The notes under the pieces: model-generated
What the model saw: the letters and a program-made list of their open reading frames with translations, nothing else
Databases searched by the model: none
Told to the model about the DNA's origin: nothing
Assembly (NCBI GenBank): GCA_035576205.1
Contig: DATLWR010000076.1
Coordinates: forward strand, 1-8,510
Reading direction: 5' to 3'
Length of the DNA stretch: 8,510 nt
Source: DATLWR01 sp035576205
GTDB lineage: Bacteria > Pseudomonadota > Zetaproteobacteria > Mariprofundales > Mariprofundaceae
Shown here: piece by piece, positions 1 through 6,545 of the stretch
Position numbering within the stretch: the stretch's first letter is position 1
How the letters are laid out: each line of letters starts with the position of its first letter
Program-made: the position numbers and the translations under genes

Positions 1-1
1 T

Positions 2-604
2 ATGGCCGGTATCGCCTTTGCATTGATCTGTATCGTCATCTGGCTGCTGCCGGCTTCGGCCGCCGGCCATCTTCCCTACGACCGCGGGGCCATTGCCGCG
101 GGCGAATGGTGGCGTTTATGGAGCGGGCATGCCGTCCACTACACCTTCTCGCAGCTTCTCTCGGATGCCGGCATGGTGGCCCTGCTCGGCTATGCGATCG
201 AAAACCATTTCGGCCGCCTGCGCCTGGCCCTGCTGCTGGCCGCCGCGCCCGTCGTTATTTCCGTCGCCCTCTACTTCAGCGTGCCGGCAATGGCCGTTTA
301 TAGCGGCGCCTCAGCCATGGCCGCGATGTTGTGGTCACTCGGCTGCTGTCTGGTGATCTCGAAAGCGCCGCGCATCTCGGCGCTGTTCTGGCTGGCGATC
401 GTGTTTCTTGTCGCCTTGCTGGCGAAAACGGCTGTCGAGGCGGCCGGCCTTGGGCCCTCCTTCTCGACGCTGCCCGAAGGGGTGCAGGTCGCCTGGCCTG
501 CGCATCTGTTCGGCGCACTGCTGGGGATCGCCGCCTTCTTTTTCAGGGAAACCGGCAGCACGAAACCAGCCGCTGACGAACTCGCCGAAAACCCGAACGA
601 ATAA
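2..604 (+). CDS. rrtA: Rhomboid-family intramembrane serine protease, rhombosortase-like
   Basis: Small all-membrane protein of 200 residues from the first visible ATG. Rhombosortases are rhomboid-type proteases thought to process exported proteins carrying a C-terminal GlyGly-CTERM tail. Seen: an N-terminal hydrophobic segment (about 3-21), the family-like entry motif GEWWRLWSGHAVH (34-46), several further hydrophobic segments, the serine motif G-A-S-A with Ser104, and the histidine motif AHLFGALLG with His168. Ser104 and His168 would form the dyad. The tail from about 183 is polar. Odd points: the H-x3-N element that usually follows the first loop reads Q51-L-L-S-D55, and the Gly after the catalytic Ser is Ala. 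The ATG is at the window edge with only one base before it, so the true start may lie further upstream. It ends 11 bases from a convergent gene. Rhomboid membership is fairly sure; the rhombosortase subtype is inferred from length and the WWRL...H motif. Confidence 0.72.
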   Translation: MAGIAFALICIVIWLLPASAAGHLPYDRGAIAAGEWWRLWSGHAVHYTFSQLLSDAGMVALLGYAIENHFGRLRLALLLAAAPVVISVALYFSVPAMAVYSGASAMAAMLWSLGCCLVISKAPRISALFWLAIVFLVALLAKTAVEAAGLGPSFSTLPEGVQVAWPAHLFGALLGIAAFFFRETGSTKPAADELAENPNE

Positions 605-615
605 CCTGCTTGTAC

Positions 616-1512
616 CTAGCGCAGTTCCGCCAGCAGGCGCTGCAGCATACTTTCGGCCTGGCTGGCGTAGCCACCACCGAACAAGTTGGCGTGGTTGAGG
701 ATGTGATAGAGGTTGTAGAGCGTCTTGCGCACCGGGTACCCCTCATCCAGTGGCCAAGCGGCGCGGTAGGCGGCATGAAAATCCCGGCCGAAGCCGCCGA
801 ACAGCTCGGTCATGGCGAGATCCGCCTCGCGGTCGCCGTAATAGACGGCCGGGTCGAAGATGACCGGCGCACCGGCCTCGTCATAGGCGAGGTTGCCGCC
901 CCACAGGTCACCATGCAGTAGCGAGGGCAGTGGGCGGTAAGTATCGAAAAAACGAGGCAGATCATCCAGAAGCCGTTCGCCGAGCGACTGCAGACGGCCC
1001 CGGAACCCGTTGCCGGCGGCAAGCCTGAGCTGGAAGCCGAGCCGCCGCTCACGCAGGAAATCGATCCAGTCGGTGGCCTGCCCGTTCGGTTGCGGTGTCG
1101 AGCCGATGGTGTTGTCGCGATGCCAGCCGAACCGGTCGGCCGTATGACGATGCAGTGCCGCCAGCTCTTCGCCAAGCCTCGCCTCGGAACCGGCGCGCGG
1201 CGAGGCGAAGCGGATATGCTCGGTGACCAGCCAGGCATGGCTGGCCGTTTGGCCAAAACAGAGCGGTTCGGGCACGCGGATCGCAGCCGGTTGGCGTAGT
1301 TCGACCAATCCGTCGAACTCGGCGGCGAACATTCCCGACAAGCTGGCACGGTTCAGCTTCAGAAACAGCAGCCGGCCATCCGCATCCGACAGACGGTAGG
1401 CCGAATTGATGCAGCCGCCGCCGGCGGGATATATATCGGCAAGGTGGAACGTCCCGCTGCTGGCCTCGAACACGGACTGCCCGATGGCAGTCCGGAGTTC
1501 TTCAGGCAGCAC
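616..1512 (-). CDS. Fructosamine/ketosamine-3-kinase family protein
   Basis: 298-residue cytoplasmic kinase of the FN3K (YniA-like) family, whose members phosphorylate sugar adducts on lysines (fructosamines, ribulosamines) so that they fall off, a protein deglycation role. Seen: a glycine-rich P-loop G31-G-G-C34-I-N-S, a lysine in LFLKLN (Lys52), the catalytic loop LLHGDLWGGN with Asp202 and Asn207, and the metal-binding FDP (Asp220) followed by AVYYGDREADLAM, typical of the family. Length is normal for full-size members. The start is GTG at 1512 and overlaps the stop of the upstream DUF2062 gene by 11 bases. No Shine-Dalgarno is visible, so translation is probably coupled. The P-loop cysteine matches the one reported as a redox switch in plant and human FN3K. 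The substrate cannot be told from sequence; bacterial members often prefer ribulosamines or erythrulosamines. Family call is secure. Confidence 0.93.
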   Translation of the reverse strand: MLPEELRTAIGQSVFEASSGTFHLADIYPAGGGCINSAYRLSDADGRLLFLKLNRASLSGMFAAEFDGLVELRQPAAIRVPEPLCFGQTASHAWLVTEHIRFASPRAGSEARLGEELAALHRHTADRFGWHRDNTIGSTPQPNGQATDWIDFLRERRLGFQLRLAAGNGFRGRLQSLGERLLDDLPRFFDTYRPLPSLLHGDLWGGNLAYDEAGAPVIFDPAVYYGDREADLAMTELFGGFGRDFHAAYRAAWPLDEGYPVRKTLYNLYHILNHANLFGGGYASQAESMLQRLLAELR

Positions 1513-2020
1513 GCAGACCGTGACGACGATGCCAGCGGCGCAGCACCATGAAACGCCAGGTCAGGTTCATGCCGAAATAACCAAGAACGGCGCTGAGCAC
1601 GCCGAGAATCAGGCAACCCAGCAGGAACGGCTGCCAGATGGCGAGCAGGCCGTTGGCCAGCCATTCCCAGGAGAGCTCGAAGTTGAAATCACCGGTCGGG
1701 ATGCCGAGCACCCATGCACCCACCAGGTAACAGACATAAAACACCGGCGGCATCGTCACCGGATTGGTCAGCCAGACCATGCCGACGGAGATCGGCATAT
1801 TGGCATTGAAAAAGATGGCACCGCCGGCGGCCAGCATCATCTGGAACGGTACCGGCACGAAAGCGAAGAACAGCCCGACCGCCACGGCCATCGCCACCGA
1901 ACGGCGATTCAGCCGCCACAGGCCGGCCTTGTGCAGAAGATGGCCGAAACATTGCAAATGCTTGTGATTGCGAATCGTATCGATATCCGGCATGAAGCGC
2001 TGAATGGTCCGTTTCGGCAT
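1502..2020 (-). CDS. DUF2062 domain membrane protein
   Basis: Integral membrane protein of 172 residues with the DUF2062 layout; its biochemical function is unknown. Seen: a basic N-terminus MPKRTIQRFMPD, a soluble stretch ending in LWRLNRRSV, then a hydrophobic segment with FFAFVPVPFQMM, a second with the conserved WLTNPVTMPPVFY, and a third near the C-terminus (LLAIWQPFLLGCLILGVLSAVLG), with a basic tail. I chose the ATG at 2020 because family members commonly begin MPKR or MPRR. An in-frame ATG at 2032 would add four residues (MLAG), and neither start has a good Shine-Dalgarno. The gene follows metG after a gap of about 70 bases holding a CRP-like dyad and overlaps the fructosamine kinase gene by 11 bases, so the two are probably co-transcribed. 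A job shared with the kinase is not evident. Confidence 0.88.
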   Translation of the reverse strand: MPKRTIQRFMPDIDTIRNHKHLQCFGHLLHKAGLWRLNRRSVAMAVAVGLFFAFVPVPFQMMLAAGGAIFFNANMPISVGMVWLTNPVTMPPVFYVCYLVGAWVLGIPTGDFNFELSWEWLANGLLAIWQPFLLGCLILGVLSAVLGYFGMNLTWRFMVLRRWHRRHGLRAA

Positions 2021-2043
2021 GCCAGCCAGCATGCCAAGAGGGC

Positions 2044-2054
2044 GTCAATTTGAC
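2044..2054. repeat. Short perfect palindrome GTCAA-T-TTGAC
   Basis: An 11-base perfect inverted repeat with 5-base arms and a single central base, 8 bases from the CRP-like dyad in the same metG-DUF2062 spacer. It is too short and AT-rich to be a terminator and has no T-run. It could be a binding half of a compound operator or chance. Confidence 0.3.
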
Positions 2055-2062
2055 AATATCCC

Positions 2063-2078
2063 GGTGATATGAATCACA
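2063..2078 (-). promoter_or_regulatory. CRP/FNR-family-like operator candidate upstream of the DUF2062 gene
   Basis: On the minus strand this reads TGTGA-TTCATA-TCACC, matching nine of the ten half-site bases of the CRP consensus TGTGA-N6-TCACA. The inner part is a perfect dyad, GTGAT-ATGA-ATCAC (2064-2077). It lies in the only spacer between metG and the DUF2062 start, about 40-50 bases before the start codon. No convincing -35/-10 pair accompanies it; TTGTGA-N15-TATTGT is the best I can see and is weak. Short dyads arise by chance, so this is a candidate only. Confidence 0.35.
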
Positions 2079-2088
2079 AGAGCAGGGA

Positions 2089-3627
2089 TTACTCCATGCG
2101 CGGGAAGGTCGGCTCCGGCTTGCTGCACTGATGCCCGGCCTGCAACAGCCCCCAGCCGCCGTCGGTATGCAGGCGTAGCGCCGTCACATCGACCGCATGG
2201 CCGTGGATCTGGGCCAGCATGGCCGCGCTCTTCACCGGCATGAACGGCGACAGCTGCACCGCCACCAGCCTGAGCAGCTCGACCAGGTGATAGAGCACCG
2301 TATCCAGCCGCGCCTCGTTGCCGGCCTTGGCCAGCGCCCACGGGGCGTTGTCCTCGACGTAGCGATTGCCGAGCCGCACCACCTGGTTGATGCGCTCCAG
2401 TGCCGTATGGAAGGCCTGCTGGTTGATCGCCGTATCGACGTCGCGCTGCATCGCCTCGACAGCGGCGATCAGCGCCCGGTCGCCATCCTCCTCATCGGCG
2501 ACCCGGCCGAGCACGCCCTGACGGTACTTGTTCAGCATGGCCAGCGAGCGGTTCAGCAGATTGCCTACGTCGTTGGCCAGCTCCGTGTTGTAGCGCTGCT
2601 TCAGGGCATCGGCCGCGAAGTCGCCGTCCTGCCCGAACGGCACCTCGCGCAGCAGGAAGTAGCGGATCACATCGGCGCTGTAGTCGACCAGGAGATCGGC
2701 AGGACGCAGCGCGTTTCCCTTCGACTTGCTCATCTTCTCGCCTTCGACCGTCCACCAGCCGTGCGCGAAGATGCGCTTCGGCAGCGGCAGCTCGGCGGCC
2801 ATCAGCATGCAGGGCCAGTAGACGGCGTGGAACCGCAGGATGTCCTTGCCGATCAGGTGCACGTCGGCCGGCCAGTATTTCGGCACCTCATGTTCCGGAA
2901 AGCCGAGGGCGGATAGATAGTTGGTCAGCGCATCGATCCAGACGTAGACGACATGCCTGTCGTCGCCGGGCACCGGCACGCCCCACGAGAAGGTGGTCCG
3001 CGAGATGGAGAGGTCGTTGAGCCCCGACTCGACGAAGCTCAGCACCTCGTTACGGCGCGAGACCGGCGCGATGAAATCGGGATTGTCACGGATGTGCGCC
3101 AGCAGCCGATCCTGAAAGGCGCTAAGCCGGAAGAAGTAGGACTCCTCCTTCACCTTCTCCAAAGGCCGGCGGCAGTCGGGGCAGATCTTGTCGTCGAGGC
3201 AGCCGGCATCCTTGAGCTGCGTCTCCTTCCAGTAGGTCTCGCAGGGCACGCAGTACCAGTCCTCGTACATGCCCTTGTAGATCGCGCCGGCATTCTCCAG
3301 CCGCCGCCACATCGCCTGCACGCCCTGTTTGTGCCGCTCCGAACTGGTACGGATAAAGTCGTTATTGCTGATCTCAAGTTCCGGCCACAGGCTCTCGTAG
3401 CGGCTGACCACCTGGTCGGCCAGCTCGATTGGCGTAATGCCACGCGCCTCGGCAGCCTGCTGTACCTTCTGACCGTGCTCATCCACACCGGTGAGGAAAA
3501 AGACGTCGCGGCCGCTCATGCGCTCGTGGCGGGCCAGCACGTCGGCGGCGATGGTCGTGTAGATGTGGCCGAGATGCGGCTCATCGTTCACGTAATAGAT
3601 GGGCGTGGTGACGTAATAGGTTTCCAT
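2089..3627 (-). CDS. metG: Methionyl-tRNA synthetase, short (Bacillus/Thermus-type) form
   Basis: Class I aminoacyl-tRNA synthetase that charges tRNA-Met, 512 residues, cytoplasmic. Seen: the Rossmann-fold start YYVTTPIYYVNDEPHLGH with the HIGH motif as H18-L-G-H21, a zinc knuckle with C126-x2-C129 and C149-x2-C152, the stem-contact region VWIDALTNYLSALG (229-242), the KMSKS loop K298-M-S-K-S302, and the helical anticodon-binding domain with NRYVEDNAPW (421-430). It ends in the short-form terminus EPTFPRME. The C-terminal EMAP/Trbp111-like tRNA-binding domain carried by the roughly 670-residue E. coli-type enzyme is absent and no downstream gene supplies it. The zinc region resembles the Thermus/Bacillus/deltaproteobacterial form rather than E. 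coli MetRS. ATG start with an AAGGA 12 bases upstream (3640-3644). It follows holB after 70 bases. Confidence 0.97.
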   Translation of the reverse strand: METYYVTTPIYYVNDEPHLGHIYTTIAADVLARHERMSGRDVFFLTGVDEHGQKVQQAAEARGITPIELADQVVSRYESLWPELEISNNDFIRTSSERHKQGVQAMWRRLENAGAIYKGMYEDWYCVPCETYWKETQLKDAGCLDDKICPDCRRPLEKVKEESYFFRLSAFQDRLLAHIRDNPDFIAPVSRRNEVLSFVESGLNDLSISRTTFSWGVPVPGDDRHVVYVWIDALTNYLSALGFPEHEVPKYWPADVHLIGKDILRFHAVYWPCMLMAAELPLPKRIFAHGWWTVEGEKMSKSKGNALRPADLLVDYSADVIRYFLLREVPFGQDGDFAADALKQRYNTELANDVGNLLNRSLAMLNKYRQGVLGRVADEEDGDRALIAAVEAMQRDVDTAINQQAFHTALERINQVVRLGNRYVEDNAPWALAKAGNEARLDTVLYHLVELLRLVAVQLSPFMPVKSAAMLAQIHGHAVDVTALRLHTDGGWGLLQAGHQCSKPEPTFPRME

Positions 3628-3639
3628 GCTGTGCGTTGA

Positions 3640-3689
3640 TCCTTGGCTGTCGGTCCGGCAAGTGTAGCCGCGCGGAAACCGAATGAAAG
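3640..3689 (-). promoter_or_regulatory. metG ribosome binding site and weak sigma70-like promoter candidate
   Basis: In the 70-base gap between the holB stop and the metG ATG, the minus strand carries AAGGA (3640-3644), 12 bases before the start, a slightly long but usable spacing. Further upstream, CTTTCA (3684-3689) and TACACT (3661-3666) are separated by 17 bases. They match the -35 and -10 consensus only three and four out of six, so the promoter is tentative. metG may equally be read through from the pabC-holB operon, as I see no terminator hairpin here. Confidence 0.28.
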
Positions 3690-3697
3690 CGTGCGCG

Positions 3698-4618
3698 TCA
3701 GGCCGGGCGCAGCGCCGAACGCAGATTCAGGATCGTCGCCAATAGCGACGGGCCGGCGCGCAGGCTGTGGCGCACCACCTCACCGGGCCAGCGCCCGCAG
3801 GCCCAAAGTGCCGCATCGATACGCGCCAGCACGTCGTACGCCGTGATGCTGCTTCTCGCTTCCCCCGCCGAACGGATCAACAGCTTGGCGACCAGCGCAT
3901 GCGGCACATTGACTAGGTGCTGGCGGATCCACTCCTCGATGCGACCGACGTCGGCCTCGGCAATCTTGCTCACTAGCGCCTGCCAGTCGAGCAGTGCGCG
4001 GGCCACCGCCTCGTCCTGCATGCAGGCCACACTTCCCGGGCAGCCCTCTGCCAGCGCCACGGCCAGATCGATATAACCCTTGCCGATCTGCAACGACTGC
4101 AGCACCTGCCGCGTCTCGTCATCGGCAAGCACGCCGCAGTGTTGCAGCAAACAGCGGGAGCGGATGGTGGCCGGCAGCCGCATTAGGTCGTGGCAGACGA
4201 TCAGCAGCAGGCTGCCCGGCGACGGCTCCTCCAGCCCCTTCAGCAGCGCATTGGCTGCCTGCGCATTCATGCGGTCGGCATCGTCGAGGATCACCACGCG
4301 CCGCTCGCTGTCGCGGCCGGAGAGCGCCAGGAAACCGAGCAGGTCGCGCACCTGCTCGATGCTGATATCGCGCTTGCCTTCCAGGCGCCCCACCTGCTGC
4401 AGGTCGGGATGAGTCGATGCCGCCGTCAGCCGGCAGGCATGGCATTCGCCGCACGCTGTCTGTCTTTCGCACAGGTAACGTTGGGCCAAGAGCCCCGCCA
4501 GCCGGTATTTGCCGACACCGGCCAGCCCGTGCAGCAGCCAGGCGTGATGCAGCCGCTTTTGTTGCAGTGCTTCGGCAAACTGTGTCGCCACCTGTGTGTG
4601 GCCAATGAGTTCAGTCAT
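3698..4618 (-). CDS. holB: DNA polymerase III delta-prime subunit
   Basis: Clamp-loader subunit delta-prime, 306 residues, part of the complex that opens and loads the beta sliding clamp. Seen: the typical start MTELIGHTQVATQFAEAL...HHAWLLHG, a modified P-loop GLAGVGKY (31-38) with Tyr where ATP-binding relatives have Ser/Thr, a four-cysteine zinc module (C50, C56, C59, C62) followed by HPDL, the Walker-B-like VVILDDADRM (108-117), NALLKGLEEP, and the sensor/arginine-finger-like LPATIRSRC (148-156). The C-terminal collar part is less conserved, as usual. The start is the ATG at 4618, sharing ATGA with the tmk stop, so translation is coupled. The reading frame stays open upstream through tmk, but that extension is not protein-like. 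Last gene of the pabC operon before the 70-base gap to metG. Confidence 0.93.
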   Translation of the reverse strand: MTELIGHTQVATQFAEALQQKRLHHAWLLHGLAGVGKYRLAGLLAQRYLCERQTACGECHACRLTAASTHPDLQQVGRLEGKRDISIEQVRDLLGFLALSGRDSERRVVILDDADRMNAQAANALLKGLEEPSPGSLLLIVCHDLMRLPATIRSRCLLQHCGVLADDETRQVLQSLQIGKGYIDLAVALAEGCPGSVACMQDEAVARALLDWQALVSKIAEADVGRIEEWIRQHLVNVPHALVAKLLIRSAGEARSSITAYDVLARIDAALWACGRWPGEVVRHSLRAGPSLLATILNLRSALRPA

Positions 4619-5280
4619 TTTGCATACATCAGAGCTGCCATGAGATCCGCCCGCACCGCCTCTTGCACGTTTTCGACCGTTGCCATCGCATCGATACGGC
4701 GGATCCGTTGCGGCTCGGCTGACTGCAACGACGCGAAGCCGGCGGCGACCGCTTCGTGGAAGGAGAGAGCCTCCTCGTCCAGGCGCGTGCTCGCCTCGCC
4801 CATGGCATGGCGCTGCCGCATCCGCTGCAACGCCATCGGCACCGGCAGATCGAACCAGAGCGTCAGATTCGGCTGGATACCGCACTCGGCGAAGGCCAGC
4901 AGTGCATCGAGACCGTCGGCATGTTTCGCAAGCTTCCGCGCCGCCAGCTGGTAGGCGAGCGTCGAATCGGTGAAGCGGTCGCACAGCACCCAGGCGCCGC
5001 TCGCCAGCGCCGGGGCAATCACCTCACGCACGTGCTGCGCCCGGTCGGCCAGAAACAGCAGCAGCTCGCTCTCCGGCACCGGCACAAACTCGCCCGAGAG
5101 CAGCAGTTCGCGGATTTTCGCACCGAGCGGAGTATCGCCGGGCTCGCGGGTGGCGCATACATCAAAACCCTGACTGCGCAGCCAGTCGGCCGTCAGGCGC
5201 TGCTGGGTCGTCTTGCCGCAGCCGTCGACCCCTTCAAATGTGATGAACCGGTCTGCAGTTATATCCAGATCAGCCGCCAT
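4615..5280 (-). CDS. tmk: Thymidylate kinase (dTMP kinase)
   Basis: Phosphorylates dTMP to dTDP with ATP, the committed step to dTTP from both de novo and salvage routes; 221 residues, cytoplasmic. Seen: the P-loop FEGVDGCGKTT (15-25, Lys23), the TREPG motif (44-48), the substrate-binding DRFTDSTLAY (101-110), and a lid region RQRHAMGEASTRLDEEALSF (155-174). I chose the ATG at 5280 because it has a strong AGGGGAG four bases upstream (5285-5291); the open frame extends 11 codons further but lacks a better site. The start overlaps the end of the small upstream gene by 11 bases and the stop overlaps holB by four. Its place next to holB is common in bacteria. Confidence 0.96.
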   Translation of the reverse strand: MAADLDITADRFITFEGVDGCGKTTQQRLTADWLRSQGFDVCATREPGDTPLGAKIRELLLSGEFVPVPESELLLFLADRAQHVREVIAPALASGAWVLCDRFTDSTLAYQLAARKLAKHADGLDALLAFAECGIQPNLTLWFDLPVPMALQRMRQRHAMGEASTRLDEEALSFHEAVAAGFASLQSAEPQRIRRIDAMATVENVQEAVRADLMAALMYAK

Positions 5281-5539
5281 GCCGCTCCCCTGCCCATAGT
5301 TTCTCACCCACAATATGAAGATCCAGTTCTACCGGCAAGCTGTCCAGCCAGGCATAAAGCTCGTCTCGCATCGCCGGCGTGGTCCACAGCTGCTGCACCT
5401 TGTGTTCGGGGTCCAGGCAGCGGCTGACCGCGAGGCCATCTTCACCCTGCAGCAGTGCCTGAAACAGCAGCACCTGTTTCGCCGGCAGCGCAACCTCGAC
5501 GATGATCACATCGCGGGCAGCGTCGCGATCACTTGCCAT
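5270..5539 (-). CDS. Small conserved-looking protein of unknown function (possibly DUF4911-like)
   Basis: 89-residue soluble protein I do not recognise with certainty. Predicted pattern from sequence: strand (DVIIVEVALP, 10-19), helix (AKQVLLFQALLQGEDG), two strands (LAVSRCLDP and KVQQLWTTP), helix (AMRDELYAWLDSL, 56-68), strand (LDLHIVGEKLW, 72-82). This is a beta-alpha-beta-beta-alpha-beta, ferredoxin- or ACT-like order. The layout and the EGxxGLA-like QGEDGLAVSR stretch recall DUF4911, but this is a guess. Position argues that it is real: it fills the mltG-tmk gap exactly, overlapping each by 11 bases, with codon use like its neighbours. ATG at 5539 is chosen; a GTG at 5563 would add eight residues deep inside mltG. 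No good Shine-Dalgarno, so coupling to mltG is likely. No catalytic motif, signal or membrane segment seen. Confidence 0.75.
   Translation of the reverse strand: MASDRDAARDVIIVEVALPAKQVLLFQALLQGEDGLAVSRCLDPEHKVQQLWTTPAMRDELYAWLDSLPVELDLHIVGEKLWAGERHGG
5285..5291 (-). promoter_or_regulatory. tmk: Strong ribosome binding site deciding the tmk start
   Basis: AGGGGAG on the minus strand, four bases before the ATG at 5280. It is the best Shine-Dalgarno in the window, lies inside the 3' end of the small upstream gene, and rules in favour of the 221-residue form of Tmk. Confidence 0.75.
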
Positions 5540-6527
5540 CGGCGGCCGTTGACTCCGTAGCACGTTGTTTTTCGATCTTCAGCCAGCGCGCCACATTCGC
5601 TTCATGTTCGGCCATGGTGGTGGCGAACAGGTGGCCGCCGTTGCCGGCGGCAACGAAAAACAGGTAGTCGACATCGGCCGGTGCCGCGGCCGCCTTCAGC
5701 GACGCCGCACCCGGATTGCAGATGGGCGTGGGCGGCAGCCCCCGGCGGGTATAGGTATTCCAGGGTGTATCGGTGGTGAGGTCGCGCTTGCGGATATCGC
5801 CGGAGAAACTCCCCTGCGTCCGATAGATTCCGTAGATCACCGTCGGGTCCACCTGCAACGGCATATGCTTTTGCAGCCGGTTGCGGATGACAGCCGAGAC
5901 AAGCGGCCGCTCGTTATCCAGCGAGGTCTCCTTCTCGATGATCGAGGCGATGATGCGCAGGCGCTCCTGCTCGGCAGGATCGTTCGACAGACCGGCCAGC
6001 AGTTTCTGCTGCGCCTCCAGCATTTCGTGCAGCAATGACTCCGGCTGCAACGGGCGGGTGTACTGGTAGGTCTCCGGCAGCAACCGTCCTTCCTTCTCGC
6101 CCGTCACGACCCTGGCCAATGCCTGCTGCCACACTTCCAGCGGCAGGCCGCTTTGCGAGGCCAGCAGTTGCAGGATCTCGTCCGTCCGCAACCCTTCCGG
6201 AACCGTGACCAGGTAGCGCACGACATCGCCATCGTGCAATCGATCCAGCACCTCCAGCAGGCTGGCCGGCGCATCGAAGCGGTACTCGCCGCTCTGCAGG
6301 CCGCTGGCCATCCCCAGCAGGCGCGCATAGAGGCGGAACGCCAGTGTCGAGCGGATGACGCCGGCTTCCTTGAGCATAGTAGCGATACGCGGCGTGGAGG
6401 CTCCCTTCGGAATCTCCACCGTCGTCATCGGCGCCGGGATCTGCTCAACATTGCCCTGATAGACGAACCAGCCGCCGACGAACAGCAGCGATGCGGCAAC
6501 CGCCGCCACCGACCATTTCAGCGTCAT
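5529..6527 (-). CDS. mltG: Endolytic murein transglycosylase (YceG family)
   Basis: Inner-membrane lytic transglycosylase that cuts nascent peptidoglycan strands and so sets glycan length; 332 residues. Seen: a single N-terminal membrane anchor (about 5-23), a LysM-like region (TTVEIPKGASTPRIATMLKEAGVI, 35-58), the catalytic-site helix IIASIIEKET with Glu198 aligned to the E. coli catalytic Glu218, NRL...MPLQVDPTVIYG (216-233), WNTYTRRGLPPTPICNPG (256-273) and the C-terminal FFVAAGNGGHLFATTMAEHEANV. ATG at 6527 is chosen because AGGGA (6533-6537) sits five bases upstream; a GTG at 6545 would add six residues and abut the pabC stop. Stop overlaps the small downstream gene by 11 bases. Second gene of the pabC operon, a common proteobacterial neighbourhood. 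Confidence 0.96.
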   Translation of the reverse strand: MTLKWSVAAVAASLLFVGGWFVYQGNVEQIPAPMTTVEIPKGASTPRIATMLKEAGVIRSTLAFRLYARLLGMASGLQSGEYRFDAPASLLEVLDRLHDGDVVRYLVTVPEGLRTDEILQLLASQSGLPLEVWQQALARVVTGEKEGRLLPETYQYTRPLQPESLLHEMLEAQQKLLAGLSNDPAEQERLRIIASIIEKETSLDNERPLVSAVIRNRLQKHMPLQVDPTVIYGIYRTQGSFSGDIRKRDLTTDTPWNTYTRRGLPPTPICNPGAASLKAAAAPADVDYLFFVAAGNGGHLFATTMAEHEANVARWLKIEKQRATESTAADGK

Positions 6528-6545
6528 ACGATTCCCTGTCTCCAC

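Noticed and set aside
605..640. Bidirectional terminator between the convergent rhomboid and kinase genes
   Set aside because: Only an 11-base gap and a weak CAGC/GCTG pairing nearby, with no T-run; not enough to call.
1406..2053. 215-codon plus-strand open frame opposite the DUF2062 and kinase genes
   Set aside because: Highly polar His/Gln/Arg-rich shadow; the minus-strand genes carry clear family motifs.
2197..3639. Two long plus-strand open frames (2197-2916, 2953-3639) opposite metG
   Set aside because: Shadows of metG, rich in His, Arg, Gln and Val as expected from antisense of GC-rich codons; MetRS motifs run through both.
3661..3697. Riboswitch or T-box-like leader before metG
   Set aside because: The gap is only 70 bases, with no stem-loop array, antiterminator or terminator; it fits a simple leader.
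4190..4954. 254-codon plus-strand open frame opposite holB and tmk
   Set aside because: Spans two well-recognised genes on the other strand and has no recognisable domain.
4619..4984. Open frame extending holB upstream by 122 codons
   Set aside because: It lies wholly inside tmk, reads as low-complexity Arg/Ala/Gly-rich sequence, and the family start MTELIGH at 4618 with the ATGA overlap is clear.
5281..5313. Longer tmk start adding 11 residues (MWVRNYGQGSG)
   Set aside because: The ATG at 5280 has a strong AGGGGAG at ideal distance, and the extension lies within the small upstream gene.
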